Shown here piece after piece: positions 21,155-31,677 of a stretch of 64,000 nt of DNA (position 1 is the stretch's first letter; each line of letters begins with the position of its first letter). The position numbers and the translations under genes are program-made. Under the pieces are notes generated by a model. The model had not been told where the DNA came from. It did not search any database and was given only the letters and a program-made list of their open reading frames with translations. Source of the stretch: Dendrolimus kikuchii (lineage: Eukaryota; Arthropoda; Insecta; Lepidoptera; Lasiocampidae); assembly GCA_019925095.2 (NCBI GenBank), contig CM034411.1, positions 15,190,001 to 15,254,000 of the forward strand, given 5' to 3'.

Positions 21155-21694
21155 GTAACTTCTATATAAACGGGGGGTCTTAGGGTTTTCCGTCACGAAA
21201 AAGTGTTACGGCCGCGTGGAGAAGCGGCATAATTTTAGAGTAGATGTGGTGAGAGGCTGCATAATTTTAGAGTAGACTATGGGTGTGTTTTTTGGTTTCG
21301 GATCGAATTCAGTTTTTTTGGTTGATGAAATAGAATATGTTGAAATAAAAAATGCATTCATTAAAATGTACCTAACCTAACTAAATCATAATCTGCAGTA
21401 AACCTGCGAAAAATCTAAATTTGTGCTGGGACACATAGTAGAAGTGAAACTTCAACGGACAAGTGGAAAAACGAATGGCAACGGATAAATGGCAAAACGA
21501 ATCGCAAAAAATTTTTAACTTGAATTTTTACGGGCAGGTTTTCAAATTGGGCAAGTACATTAACAATCTGCCCGTAAAACATCAAGTTAAAATTTTGTTG
21601 CGATTCGTTTTGCCACTTATCCGCTGCCATTCGTTTTTCCACTTGTCCGTTGAAGTTTCATTTCTACTATGTGTCCCAGCACACATTTCGATTT
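21155..21694. repeat. Foldback element, complete
   Basis: Unique head 21155-21415, then an inverted repeat of ~115-bp arms (21416-21532 and 21571-21694) with CTGGGACACATAGTAGAAGT at the outer ends and GCGATTCGTTTTGCCA inside. The head holds an internal duplication (GCATAATTTTAGAGTAGA). Confidence 0.75.
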
Positions 21695-21794
21695 TTTATC
21701 TGTTTTTGCTTTATAAAAATCGTTATATTTTGCGTTTGAAAACACAATTAGTTATACAATTAAACTAAATAAAACTATATATAAAAATAAAAAT

Positions 21795-21890
21795 TAAGCT
21801 ATAAAATCCAGTGCCAGACCGCTGTCAGTTGAAAACTGGCTACATTACCTCGCTGTATGGCAACGCTAGTGCGTTGCCCGTGGTATGAGG
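21795..21890 (-). pseudogene. LINE family G remnant
   Basis: Minus-strand remnant with GGCAACGCACTAGCGTTGCC, corresponding to the Q-R-ISVAIQRGNV region. Confidence 0.45.
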
Positions 21891-21957
21891 ATATTACACA
21901 AAATTAATAATTACAATTATAAAAAATTACACACACATACATATTCACATTCACACT

Positions 21958-22250
21958 TTTTTCTATTGCAGGAGTTCAGCAGACAGGCAGACGGCCCACA
22001 TGATGGAAAGCGGTTACCATCGCCTATGGCCATTTACAACACAAATGCGCTGCTGCTCCCTTAAGGGAGACTGGAACTTGGTCACTAATGCCGGAACACA
22101 ACTCAAGGTTGTTAAGGCAGCATACTCTAGACTAGGCGTGGTAGCCATCCAGTCGGGCAAATGCCCTACCACCTGGCTGTGGGTTGTTTTGTCGCCTCTT
22201 ACGACAGGCCGCTCGAAATTGTATTCTTTCTCCATTTCTGCACGGATAAA
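21958..22250 (-). mobile_element. SINE-like family A, copy 7
   Basis: Minus-strand unit with small deletions (missing the GTTGCTA segment and part of the GC-rich head). Confidence 0.85.
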
Positions 22251-22625
22251 GTTATTCACATATATACACAACTTTCATTACACTATCATGCATAGCGCAG
22301 CAGTGCCTAATGTAGGTACAGTATACCCTATCAGTACCTATCATCATTATTCCGTGATAATTAACTTCTTATTTTATCTCTCTCAGCATGTGTTTGCGTG
22401 ACTGAATACTTGCTGTATGTACCACATAGCTGCGCTTTGAAGGTTGGCGGTATTAGCCGTTCGAAATAAAACCTAAATATTTAACTAACTTTTGTTACTC
22501 GAAACCGTTTCATGAAGGTTTAAGTTGAACGAAACTGAAGAGAAAAGTTCCTATGTACCTAAGTATATGTCAAACCGGTTATAACCAAAGCTGTAACCGG
22601 TTCGACATTTTTAAGTACCGGTTTC

Positions 22626-22870
22626 CAAGCCCAGTAACGGGTTCTGCTTTTACATCGGTTTTCAAGCCCTGTAAACGGTTCAACGTTTTCACCAGTTTCC
22701 AAGCCCATTAACCGGTTTCCAAGCCCTGTAACCGGTTCGATGTTTTCACCGGTTTCCAAGCCCTGTAACTGGTTCGACGTTTCAACAGTATCCAAGTCCT
22801 GTAACCGGTTCAACGTTTCACTGGTTTCCAAGCCCTGTAACCGGTTCGACGTTTTCACCGGTTACCAAGA
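22626..22870. repeat. 37-bp tandem array
   Basis: Seven units of about 36-37 bp (one spacing is 20) with consensus around CCAAGCCCTGTAACCGGTTC then GACGTTTTCACCGGTTT. The phase markers are at 22627, 22664, 22701, 22721, 22758, 22794 and 22830. It yields a long false ORF on the minus strand. Confidence 0.85.
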
Positions 22871-23093
22871 GTTGCAGGGAGCTACTATAGTAATAACTTT
22901 AGAATAATATGTAAAGATCTTCCACATACACAATTTATATTAAAAAACCTTTCAAAAATAATTTTGTTTATAGAAAAGAAAGAAAGAAAGAAAATGTTTA
23001 TTGTCGCAAATGTATGAACACACAGAAAAGAAAATGGAATTAAATAACTATACATTGTACATTTCAGATATGAATACATAATTATAAAAGAAA

Positions 23094-23648
23094 TATAAGA
23101 AGTCGTGGAAGGCCACGACACACCTTCTATGATCAAATTGAACGTGTACTAGCAGAAGGTGATGTCAGGAGCCTTAAGAACAGACGAGCGTGCATGACAA
23201 GAGTTATGAATGTCAAAGAAGCAAGTGAGGCGTGTAAGAATAAGCCTGAATGGCGCTCTGTTGTTCGTGCCTACCCCGCAAGGGAACTGGCGTGAAGTTA
23301 TGTATGTATGTATTTCAATTTTATTTATCGGTGTAGATTGAACAAAATGCATCGCGTTAGGTAACCAATTAGTTAAATGAAATGAAACGTTTACAATATT
23401 TAAATGTGTGACTAATTTAAATTCAAGTATGTTTTGAATACGCTTTGTTCTAAAATGGTTATTGGTATCTTTCGACCGAAAATATATATCGATGATTCTA
23501 AATAAAGACAATTGATTATATATTAGCATTGCAACTATATAATACGGTAATTGTAAATAATCGCAATTACAATGGAAGAATGTCATGGTAACGTAATGGC
23601 TATCACACGCGTCCCAAGCTCGGCGTGAAGTTATGTATGTATGTATGT
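23094..23648 (+). mobile_element. Chimeric RTE insertion carrying 3' flanking DNA
   Basis: A single insertion flanked by a 10-bp duplication (ataaaagaaa, 23084-23093 and 23649-23658). It holds: a 5'-truncated RTE 3' end with (TATG)n to ~23312; about 270 bp of otherwise unique DNA; 35 bp of a SINE head (23588-23622); and a second, 28-bp RTE 3' terminus (GGCGTGAAGTTATG plus TATG repeats). The first three parts, in the same order, are the reverse complement of 7676-8196 with roughly 4% difference. This fits 3' transduction by an RTE element. Confidence 0.85.
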
Positions 23649-23658
23649 ATAAAAGAAA

Positions 23659-24139
23659 CAGAAAAACGTACACCGCATTTACTGCAACTAGGCTAGAGCT
23701 CAGCGTTATGCTGCGACAAGAGATGACGCAACGCGGATTTTCAGTTTCAGTCTTTATTAACATAAGAATGAATGACCCAAACAATATGTGTTTATGTGAT
23801 ATCATCTGTAAATTAAACCCTAAAAATAAAACAACAAATTGAACAAATAAATATCACTTTATTAAATAAATTAATTAACATATTTCTTTAGATCTCCCAT
23901 TTTGTACTTATTGTAGTTCGATAACCTTATATAATTATGAGATTATGTTGTCACAATTCAGCGTTGCCCTTTCAAAACCTAGCAAATGGATAAAAGTTTT
24001 AGTGTAAACGGAGGGTCAAATAAAGTGAAGCATTGTTACAAACTTGTGTGCTTATGAACTTATGTAGTATAGACGCGTTTTGTGTCTGTATAAGTAATAG
24101 AAAAGTAACTACTGAAAACTATTCCGCCTTTATAATAAT
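23659..24139. other. Unassigned
   Basis: No gene or repeat recognised between the chimeric RTE insertion and repeat family I. Confidence 0.35.
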
Positions 24140-24575
24140 AATAATACCTGCAGCCCACCTCTCTACACCCCTTAGCCACTCACACCCATGTTGTCCCTGT
24201 CTTTATGGCATTTTTTGGGGCCCATGCAGGGAGTGGCGAGTCACCGTCTGCCCATTTTTCCATGTTCCCTGAACATTGCGACGGGCAGACGCCATAGTCC
24301 CCATATTCCCAGACCCCTAGTACCATTAGCAGTTCACCACAATAGCCCGGTACTTTTTGTCTTCATTTCCCACAATAGTCCTACAGTGGCCGGGGCTTGT
24401 CCTTGAGTGCATTACTGTATCGTGTAGACAGGGATAATCGCCGGTCAGTGTCAAGCCACATTTACATTAAATTTGTCAAAGGGCCTCCACGTGTTGGCCT
24501 TCCCATGGTCTAACACAAGCCCTCCAAAAGTCCGGGCCATTTTTATGGCCCGTGGTCTACAAAGACATACATTAT
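24140..24575 (-). repeat. Repeat family I (CAGACGCC/GGGCAGACG), copy 1
   Basis: Minus-strand version of the element starting at 59849: shared text includes AATGTTCAGGGAACATGGAA and GGGCAGACG. A row of ATT repeats follows each copy. Contains AGGGAACAT..., no ORF of interest. Confidence 0.55.
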
Positions 24576-25147
24576 AATAATAATAATTTCTTTATTTCGG
24601 GTAATAAATAACCCATATCAATTTACAACATAAAATCTTACAATTAAGTTATTAAATTAAATTTTAAAAAAAATAGTACTATGTCATTTCAATTATACGT
24701 TATGCATTTATGTTACGGTGCACAGAATGCCAGCTCCTAAAAATGGGGTCGTCAAGGCAATCTGAGAACATCTGGACTAATTCGGTTATATGATACTAAG
24801 TTATCGTAATACATTGTGGCGCGATCAGCTTCCTATTTCAAAATCGGCTTCATATAGCCGGCTTCACTTTGCGAGCTCAGCGCTCTGTCTTAATTATCTT
24901 CATTTGAGACCACAGCACATAAAAATTACATGATCTTCGACGGTATACTAATTCCAGCATATCGGTAGCAATATCATATTCTGACACAGCTTTTATATGT
25001 TTTATTAAAAACAGTACATCAGTAAATGCTTAGCAAGAAAATAAATTGAAAAACATGAATTTTAAAAATTATTAATTGCTGATATTATATAAAATATTAT
25101 ACTTAAAGTTTAATAATAATTAAAAATAAAAAACCAAAGACATTGAA
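24576..25147. other. Unassigned; ATT repeats then possible LINE 3' flank
   Basis: Starts with (TAA)n and TTTCTTTATTTCGGGTAATA, a common retroposon junction; the rest has no clear family. Confidence 0.35.
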
Positions 25148-25645
25148 ACTAAAATACATTATGTAGCAGATCATTGCCAACGGGGAGCGTGCCCAGAAGG
25201 CTGGTTGCATTGCCACGCTGTATGGCAATACTTATTTGTTGTGCAAAATATGAGCCAGCCTTCTGGTCACGGGTAGTGTCAAAGAGTTTCTTACATATGT
25301 CTTTAAAGAAACTCTTTGCCGACGAACCCCACGGGCCTAATGTTTCAACCCCAAACGGCACAAATATGTAACCCCTTCCTAAGGCTCCATATTTGCGCCG
25401 TCTGACGTCCTCAGCAGAAGCGGCAGCGTTGCCAGCCCCTGACTCGGTCATTGGAAGATGTGACGGGGCCCGTGTGTCAACACAGGTCGCATCCCACACT
25501 AGCGGCCGCCCCATCTTCCAAGGGACGAGTGACATTCCGTCCGGTCTCTTGCCATCGTCACGCACCAGGCCGTTTGGTTCCAGAATTGCCGGGACGCCGA
25601 CGCTGACAAGAGCTCGGCGAATGATGTCGTTGAGGCTGCTAGGTT
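25148..25645 (-). pseudogene. LINE family G C-terminal fragment
   Basis: Minus strand: two overlapping frames give NDIIRRALVSVGVPAILEPN, then RDDGKRPDGMSLVPWKMGRP, LVWDATCVDTRAPSHLP, and [20 protein letters not shown], to AIQRGNATSLLGTLPVG. A frame change occurs near 25555. DDG.RPDG...PW..G.PLVWD is a conserved block of this non-LTR RT C-terminal domain (function unknown). Confidence 0.82.
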
Positions 25646-25892
25646 AATTGCTAGGTTTTGAAATTGCTCTAAATTCAGCATAGATTTAGTTTCTGAATAG
25701 GTACAGACTGTGGAGGGCAGAGACAAGGAGTTTGAACCTCTAATTTCAGCATACTGCTCAACTCTTCCAACAACTCCTTTCTCTCTCTACCCTTCATAGT
25801 GCAGACTTATCATTTTTTTTATCTATTTGTTATTTTATCGCTAATATTTAAAAGTATGTAGGGTAATTGTGCACTCGGATATTTGTATAATA

Positions 25893-26120
25893 GTAATAGC
25901 CCCTAAACATCCTACTACTGGGCTGCAGAGGAACGGATATTTTAGCCGCCACGCTTGTTGGACAGTTTGATATATCGTTCACCTAGATGTGCAAGTATCA
26001 TCACAATGTTTTTCCTTCACCGTCATCAAGTTGTAGTTGCAACAATATACACATTAGGTCAGAAAACTGCCTGCTGTATGCTTTTCTGGCCAGAATTCTC
26101 TACTATCATTAAGATACCAC
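25893..26120 (-). mobile_element. tRNA-derived SINE family C, copy 3, diverged
   Basis: Minus-strand copy lacking the head; it keeps the CCAAGCGTGGCGG and CCTCTGCAGCCCAGTAGTAG segments. Confidence 0.6.
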
Positions 26121-26138
26121 GGACATTTGTGTATTGTT

Positions 26139-26230
26139 ATTTAATAACTGGCATTTGCCCGCGACTTTGTCCGCGTTGGATAGGTGACAGAGATTATAGT
26201 TATTTTGCGAAATACAAAATCTAAAGTTAT
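26139..26230 (-). mobile_element. Helitron-like 3' terminus fragment
   Basis: The CCCGCGACTTTGTCCGCG hairpin complement near the left end identifies the family. The rest is interrupted by the piggyBac-like MITE at 26245. Confidence 0.5.
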
Positions 26231-26244
26231 TTTCAGCAGGTTAA

Positions 26245-26495
26245 CCCTTTTGAGGGTACAAAGTTAATATTATTTTTGTCCAAAGTTGCCCGCTGCCTTC
26301 AAAATTGCCGCGCCAAAACCAAGAGAATCATATCGTCTCTTTTACTCTAATACTAATTCTATGTAGTTAGAGGGAGAAAGCATCAGTTCAATGTTCGTTT
26401 CAATTATCTATCTATATTTGACCACAAATTTGTGGTGCTTCCCAAATTGCCGTGTGTAACATTCGAGAACAAAGTGGTGGTTCCGTCTTAAAGGG
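26245..26495. mobile_element. piggyBac-like MITE
   Basis: 251 bp between TTAA sites (26241-26244, 26496-26499) with CCCTTT / AAAGGG termini. TTAA target duplication with CCC ends is the piggyBac signature. It interrupts a Helitron-like fragment. No coding capacity. Confidence 0.62.
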
Positions 26496-26616
26496 TTAAT
26501 GGATATTAATTAGTTATAGTATGGAAATACATGAATCCCGGAAATTGCCGCAGAAACTCGGGAAAAGTAATGTCACTAAAGGCATACAAAATTACAATTG
26601 TTTTAATAAGATTTTA

Positions 26617-27049
26617 TCGAGAGAGAGTAGAGTAAACGCGGTCGAGATGCAAGTACTGCGCAAAATGTGCGGAGTAACGCTCGCGGACCGCGTTCGTAAT
26701 ACCGAAGTAAGAAAGAGAGTTGGTCTGAAAGAGAGTGTCGGGGTGAAGGTAAGGAAAGGAATGCTCCGGTGGTTTGGGCATGTGGAAAGAATGCATGATG
26801 AAAGAATGACTAAAGAGATATACAATGTAAAAGTGGATGGATGCAGAAGTCGTGGAAGGCCACGACACACCTTCCATGATCAAATTGATCGTGTACTAGC
26901 AGAAGGTGATGTCAGGAGCCTTAAGAACCGACGAGCGTGCATGACAAGAGTTATGAATGTCAAAGAGGCAAGTGAGGTGTGTAAGAATAAGCCTGACTGG
27001 CGCTCTGTTGTTCGTGCCTACCCCGCAAGGGAACTGGCATGAAGTTATG
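26617..27049 (+). mobile_element. RTE-type LINE 3' fragment, copy 6
   Basis: Codes ESRVNAVEMQVLRKMCGVTL through the MLRWFGHVERM motif to YPARELA with an open frame. A 9-bp target duplication (aagatttta) flanks it at 26608-26616 and 27050-27058. The (TATG)n tail is nearly absent in this copy. Confidence 0.85.
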
Positions 27050-27067
27050 AAGATTTTACCGATCAGT

Positions 27068-27300
27068 GAAAATTTTGCATCGAAATCAATTTTTTTCGAC
27101 CTGGCCACTTTGAAACTCTCCCGTGAAAATTCCCATAGGATTCTCGGGATATAAAGTACCGCAAATTTTAAGTCCGGGAATTTACTATCGATCAGCGAAA
27201 ACCGCGTCGAAATCGGCGCAGTAGTTTTTACGTGAATCCCGAACAAACAGATAAACACAATAAAAAATAAAAGTCTATACTTTTATAGTATTATAGATAA
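27068..27300. repeat. Family E related sequence
   Basis: AGTTTTTACGTGAATCCCGA and AACAAACAGATAAACA, followed by TTTTATAGTATTATAGAT, match one arm of the family. Confidence 0.5.
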
Positions 27301-27807
27301 ATCTGGTACGCGCATGCTGCCCTTATTATATAGCAAACGCAGTATTTGCAAAATCGCGGATTCAAGAAAAAACGCGGTAAACATATTTTTAGATAATGTC
27401 TAAACAATATATCCAAGTTATATAACTTTATACTACTACTAACATAGCATATAGCAGTTTGGGATACATTTCTGAAAAAAAGTGAAAAATCCAAAAATGT
27501 CGATTACTGCAAATGCAGTTAATAGGGCAGCATGGTGGTCCACGAAAAGTACTATAAAAGATCCGGCGGAGGTGACAAACGTTTACTTTCCGTTATTCGG
27601 CCACGGAACCACAAAAAATCTTGTGCATTGACTGGAGTTTACTCCTTCCTACATTGAAAAAAAGTGCAAGAGCGCGGTGACAACTGCCGAATACGGTCAA
27701 TTACAAAAAAAAACATACAGACATGGATGGCAGTTAGACATTTAGCCAGTAGAAAATACACATATAAACACAACATACTCAGAAACCATATTTAATTTTA
27801 TTAAAGA

Positions 27808-28105
27808 CTAGCTGATGCCCGCGACTTCACCAATGTGGTGCGGTTTTTTAACTATCCCACGGGAACTCTTTAATTTTTCGGGATCAAAAATATCCTATAT
27901 GTTGACCAGGGATATAAGTTACTCCCATACAAAATTTAATTTCAAACGGTCCAGTTGTTTCGAAGATTAGCCGGTACAAACAGATAAAGAGAGAAACAAA
28001 AAATTTGAAAAAATAATTAAATTCATTTCACTCCTTACATCCTCCTGACTCGGTGTTTTATATTGTGCAGAAATTCGACCTCTACAGTTTTATTATATGT
28101 ATAAA
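27808..28105 (-). mobile_element. Helitron-like element, same subfamily as 36246-36574
   Basis: CTAG complement at 27808-27811, then GCCCGCGACTTCACCAATGT. The body matches the reverse complement of 36246-36574, including CAACTGGACCGTTTGAAATT-like text and ACCGAGTCAGGAGGATG. Confidence 0.65.
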
Positions 28106-28383
28106 TTAAAATCATAATATCAGAGCGCCTCACAGAAATATAATAGTAGTTTTGCTAAAACTCAAACTTGAAAGCAAGCTTAATGTAGGAGAGGGGAACA
28201 TTAATCTGACAAATTGATTAACACTTAAATTTCTATGAACAAAAACGGCTTGAACTATTTGAATAATTATTGTTGTGTTTTGTTCGCTCTAATACAGGGG
28301 TGCTGAGTGCTTTATAAGAAATAAAAAAGATCATAACATTTTGAGTTACAATTATATAATTTCCATTTTATTTTTCTACCATT

Positions 28384-28582
28384 TTATCGTAAGCGACATT
28401 TGGACCTTGGTATATAGTTTTTGTTGCAAAAGGTATTTTAAACTAATATTTTGTTTTAAGACTTTCAGTTTTTGATTCAATCGGTTCTAACCTCACTAAA
28501 ACTGAAAAGCTTAAAACAAAATAAGTGTAAAATAAGTTTTGCAACAAAAATACACTTAATTCCAAATGTCACTTACGATATA
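28384..28582. repeat. Foldback MITE-like palindrome
   Basis: Arms of ~85 bp: TTATCGTAAGCGACATTTGG and inverse CCAAATGTCACTTACGATA, with GTTTTAAG...CTTAAAAC inside. Confidence 0.68.
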
Positions 28583-28872
28583 ATGGCTGTAAAGGCTCGA
28601 TTTCACTCCTCATAAAGTTGCATATCATTTTATGAAAAAGAAAACTGATTATAAGGAATAAACTCCAAAAATCATTCAATTGAAACTACTCTATTAGTGA
28701 AAAGTTAGTTAAGGCTACCTAAATGGAGTTTAATATCTCACTCGCGCATTATCACCACATTTTTGAACATATAAATTGAACCAAATTTACTTACGGTAAA
28801 TACAAATTTTAACAATAAAGAATAAAGATTTTGATCTCATATATATTTATATAGGTATATAAGTATACAGTG

Positions 28873-29226
28873 ACAGCGGGACTGGTCTACAAATTCAAAG
28901 TCGCTCAACGGGCTATGGAGCGAGTTATGTTGGGTGTTTCTCTTATGGATAAAATTAGAAATGAGGACATCCGTAAGAGAACGAAGGTAACCGACATAGC
29001 TCGCAAAATTAACAAGTTGAAGTGGCAATGGGCCGGTCACGTCTGTCGCAGGACCGACGGCCGATGGAGCAAACGAGTCCTGGAGTGAAGACCACGTCTC
29101 GGCAAACGTAGCGTAGGACGCCCGCCAGCCCGGTGGACTGACGACCTGCGCAAGATCACCGGCAGGGGCTGGATGAGGAAGACGGGAGACCGGGATATGT
29201 GGCGCGTACTTGGGGAGGCCTACGTT
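28873..29226 (+). pseudogene. LINE RT C-terminal fragment (KWQWAGHVCRR type), copy 1
   Basis: Codes LVYKFKVAQRAMERVMLGVS, KINKLKWQWAGHVCRRTDGR, TGA at 29086-29088 where a Trp codon is expected, then RLGKRSVGRPPARWTDDLRK. The left border is near 28873; the right border abuts a foldback-family sequence. Confidence 0.82.
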
Positions 29227-29228
29227 GT

Positions 29229-29430
29229 CGATGAGCGAAAACCACATTGAAATGAGTTCAATAGTTTTTACGTGAATCCCGAACAAACAGATAAACAGAC
29301 AAGAAATCTAAAAAAAATGCATTTCCATCTCTATCTCCATTAAAAATACCTGATATACACTATATAATAGTGTATATCAGGTTTTTTTAATAGATTCAAT
29401 GTGCAAACACAGCATTTTTAGAATTTTATA
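29229..29430. repeat. Family E related sequence with a 15-bp-stem palindrome
   Basis: AGTTTTTACGTGAATCCCGA, then a perfect inverted repeat at 29347-29379 (CCTGATATACACTAT, ATA loop). Cut by the solo LTR at 29435. Confidence 0.55.
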
Positions 29431-29434
29431 ATAT

Positions 29435-29817
29435 TGTTACGAGTTAGCGGGACTCGAAATGGCGTTAGAATTATTCTAGAGTTTATATTAGAACTATACA
29501 AACCCGTATAACACAGGTACAAATATAACCGAACACAACAAATCCAAACGTAATCCAGAAGGTTGTAATTCAATAAAATGCGCAAAGTCCGTCACTATTA
29601 GATTCCCGAATGTACACACGTCACGCTCGTATCATAGTAGTAGCTCAACTTGCCCCCCCCCCTCTTCATCAGTTCGTCGTTTTATACTTCGTAAAATACG
29701 AATGTGCCCACCCGGTAACGTCCACACAATTTCCTAGTAATCATAATCCGCACACCTGGCTGTGCTCTTACAGATTTGTACGTGGAATTTGTCTTTGTCG
29801 GGGCCTAGGTTGTAACA
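29435..29817 (-). mobile_element. Solo LTR, uninterrupted copy
   Basis: 383 bp, TGTTACGAG...GTTGTAACA with 4-bp target duplication ATAT (29431-29434, 29818-29821). Same family as 17685-18442 in the opposite orientation. It sits in a foldback-family sequence. Confidence 0.78.
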
Positions 29818-29884
29818 ATATTATAGATTTATTCGACTTTATTCAAACAGTTATTAAAATTCTGAAAGAAAACAAAACTAAATT

Positions 29885-30345
29885 ATAAATTGACGATGGT
29901 AGGCGTCCCGACGGAATGACTCTAATTCCCTGGCAGCGTGGCAAGCCTTTGGTGTGGGATTCGACTTGCGTAGACACGTTGGCCGCATCCCATTTACCAA
30001 ACATGTCTAGATTAGCCGGTTCAGCGGCGGATACAGCCGAATCACTAAAGCGGCGCAAATATGCAACCCTCAGTGAGAGTTATATGTTTGTGCCGTTTGC
30101 TGTTGAGACGCTTGGACCGTGGGGTCCTGAGGCCATGAGCCTCTACCAAAATTTTTCGAAATGACTCATTGACTCTTCAGATGATCAGAGGGCTGGTGCT
30201 TACCTCGGCCCACGGATCAGTATGGCGATCCAGCGAGGAAACGTAGCCAGACTTCTGGGCACCTTACCCATAGAAGACGATGATCTAGGCTCAGTATTCT
30301 ACTTATAGTCTTGAGGGACTATGAGTAGAATACAATACAAATAAG
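29885..30345 (+). pseudogene. LINE family G 3' end
   Basis: Codes [20 protein letters not shown] to [43 protein letters not shown] at 30163-30165, then LIDSSDDQRAGAYLGPRISM and a C-terminus ending FYL stop. The 3' UTR GTCTTGAGGGACTATGAGTA matches 54185-54880. Confidence 0.83.
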
Positions 30346-30809
30346 TTAAGTTTTCTTTCAATTATAAATAAAACTAAAATAAAATCAGGAAAATTATTTT
30401 CTTGATTTTATTTTATGTACGAAACCTTGCTTGAATGCAAGACGACTTTTTTGCGAAATATTAGTAATCTTATTGTTGCAATTAATTTGTGTAATTCGAA
30501 TTCATTGTAAGTAAACTCTGTCAATTTAAACCTTCGTAAATATGGTAATGGCGAAGCGAGGTAGCGAACTCCATTTAGTAGTACCTAATAAATTTTCCAG
30601 TTTACGTTCAACAAATTAGAGGAGAGGGGGGCAATTTTGACGACTCTTAGATATCGTCACTTATTGATTTAGATTATAACATTAGTACGGGAAAACGTCT
30701 ACAAAAATAACAAAATATATGTTGAAGAGACTGGAAACTACTGTAAAAAACAATACAATCTAACAATACTATATTATCAATGTTTACAATATACAGCATG
30801 TCAATAGAG
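30346..30809. other. Probable 3' UTR/downstream region of the channel gene
   Basis: No repeats recognised from ~30430 to the stop codon at 30810, so it likely holds the 3' UTR. No canonical AATAAA on the minus strand was seen. Confidence 0.4.
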
Positions 30810-30938
30810 TCATATATATTGCGCGAAATGGATCCAGTAGATGGCGTTTAGGACTGCAAACAGAAGTGGAAAGAACACTCTTGAGAAGCGATCAATGTTG
30901 ATCGCCCTAGTACGAGCTTTGGCTGCTTCGGCTGCGTC
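30810..30938 (-). CDS. Ligand-gated chloride channel, last coding exon (M4) with stop
   Basis: Residues 261-302: DAAEAAKARTRAINIDRFSR then VFFPLLFAVLNAIYWIHFAQ and YI, ending in TGA at 30812-30810. It contains the end of the cytoplasmic loop, the basic RAI.IDR.SR motif that precedes M4 in this family, and the M4 helix. The acceptor is TTTACAG before 30938 and entry is phase 0. The whole M3-M4 loop is only about 25 residues. I saw no canonical AATAAA on the minus strand between 30809 and the LINE fragment ending near 30345, so the 3' UTR end is not defined. Confidence 0.93.
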   Translation of the reverse strand, partial: DAAEAAKARTRAINIDRFSRVFFPLLFAVLNAIYWIHFAQYI

Positions 30939-31017
30939 CTGTAAATATCATAATTACATATTATACTCTTTTATACTGCCTAAAAAGGAGTTTATTGGGA
31001 TGACAATTTTCTCTTAC

Positions 31018-31090
31018 CTTAGGTTTTCCGGCTCCGTCGCCTAAGACGATATTGACCAGGCAGTACTCCATCAAAGCCATAAAGACAAAA
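31018..31090 (-). CDS. Ligand-gated chloride channel, M3 exon
   Basis: Residues 236-260: a T completes the Val codon, then FVFMALMEYCLVNIVLGDGA and GKPK. This is the core and end of M3 plus the start of the cytoplasmic M3-M4 loop. The acceptor is TTTCAG before 31090 and the donor after 31018 is GTAAGA. At 73 nt it is the smallest exon here, separated by introns of 381 nt and 79 nt. The 79-nt intron is not a multiple of three and reads into a stop in frame, so its retention would truncate the protein before M4. Confidence 0.92.
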
Positions 31091-31471
31091 CTGAAATAAA
31101 ATATATTAAACTCTGTATAACTATAACTGTTTATTATTTAATGCTGAACAATAGTTTTGAGTCATGGTAACCCTGTCTCTTGTTCATATTTCAGTACATA
31201 TTCTTGATGCATACATATTGCCTTTTCTTTCGTATATTTGTATGTATGTGTATCTATCTATGTGTACTCCAACAACAAACAAAAAAACTTACTTTTCGAT
31301 AATTAATGAAAGAAACTTAGGTCGATCATGTAGTTCATTTATTACGAGTAAAATATTGCAGATCAAAATCTGGACGCCTTGATAATACACACAGGACTTT
31401 GTTTTTTGCCTGTCCGCATTATCGAGGCTCTACTATACTAAGTCTTAATAATATACGATGATTCTACTTAC

Positions 31472-31632
31472 ACAGTACATACAGACATAAAAACGTCGAC
31501 AGCCTTCAAATAAGAAACGGGGGGCAGTTGAGCCTGGGACTTCGCGTGCTGCGTGGACAGGGTGAGCAGGGATGTCACTCCCAGAGTAACTCTTGCTGGT
31601 GCAGCGTCGGGTTTGATCCAGAATGACACCCA
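31472..31632 (-). CDS. Ligand-gated chloride channel, M1-M2-M3 pore exon
   Basis: Residues 183-236, beginning WVSFWIKPDAAPARVTLGVT and continuing SLLTLSTQHAKSQAQLPPVS then YLKAVDVFMSVCT. It holds the end of M1, the M1-M2 linker with the PAR motif (P194-A195-R196) that confers anion selectivity, pore-lining M2, the M2-M3 linker and the start of M3. The sequence STQHAKSQ.LPPVSYLKAVD.FMSVC fits a CG12344-like channel better, as I recall the families, than HisCl1/ort. The acceptor is TTCCAG before 31632 and the donor after 31472 is GTAAGT. The exon is 161 nt, phase 0 in and 2 out. Confidence 0.94.
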
Positions 31633-31677
31633 CTGGAATATTATAAAAATTGCTTAAGTATTTGGTAGTCATAGTAC

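Larger units (their letters stand above)
20924..22880. mobile_element. Composite repeat with ACCGGTT motifs, heavily interrupted
   Basis: Left end GGCAACCCAGAATTGGAACC and right end GGTTACCAAGAGTTGC are imperfect inverted repeats, and both flanks carry ACCGGTT motifs. Between them lie a foldback element (21155-21694), a LINE remnant and a family A copy. The outer element's class is unclear. Confidence 0.35.

Noticed and set aside
22559..22858. 99-codon minus-strand ORF with NRLQGLET-type repeats
   Set aside because: It comes from the 37-bp tandem array. Period 36-37 is not kept in multiples of three and the array is non-coding in context.
24188..24406. Proline-rich ORF
   Set aside because: It lies in repeat family I, which is found inverted at 59849, and is not kept open there.
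26592..26883. Plus/minus antisense ORFs of RTE copies (LLHPSTF..., HSFHMPEPPEHSFPYL)
   Set aside because: They are shadows of the RTE C-terminal coding region on the opposite strand, repeated at every copy.
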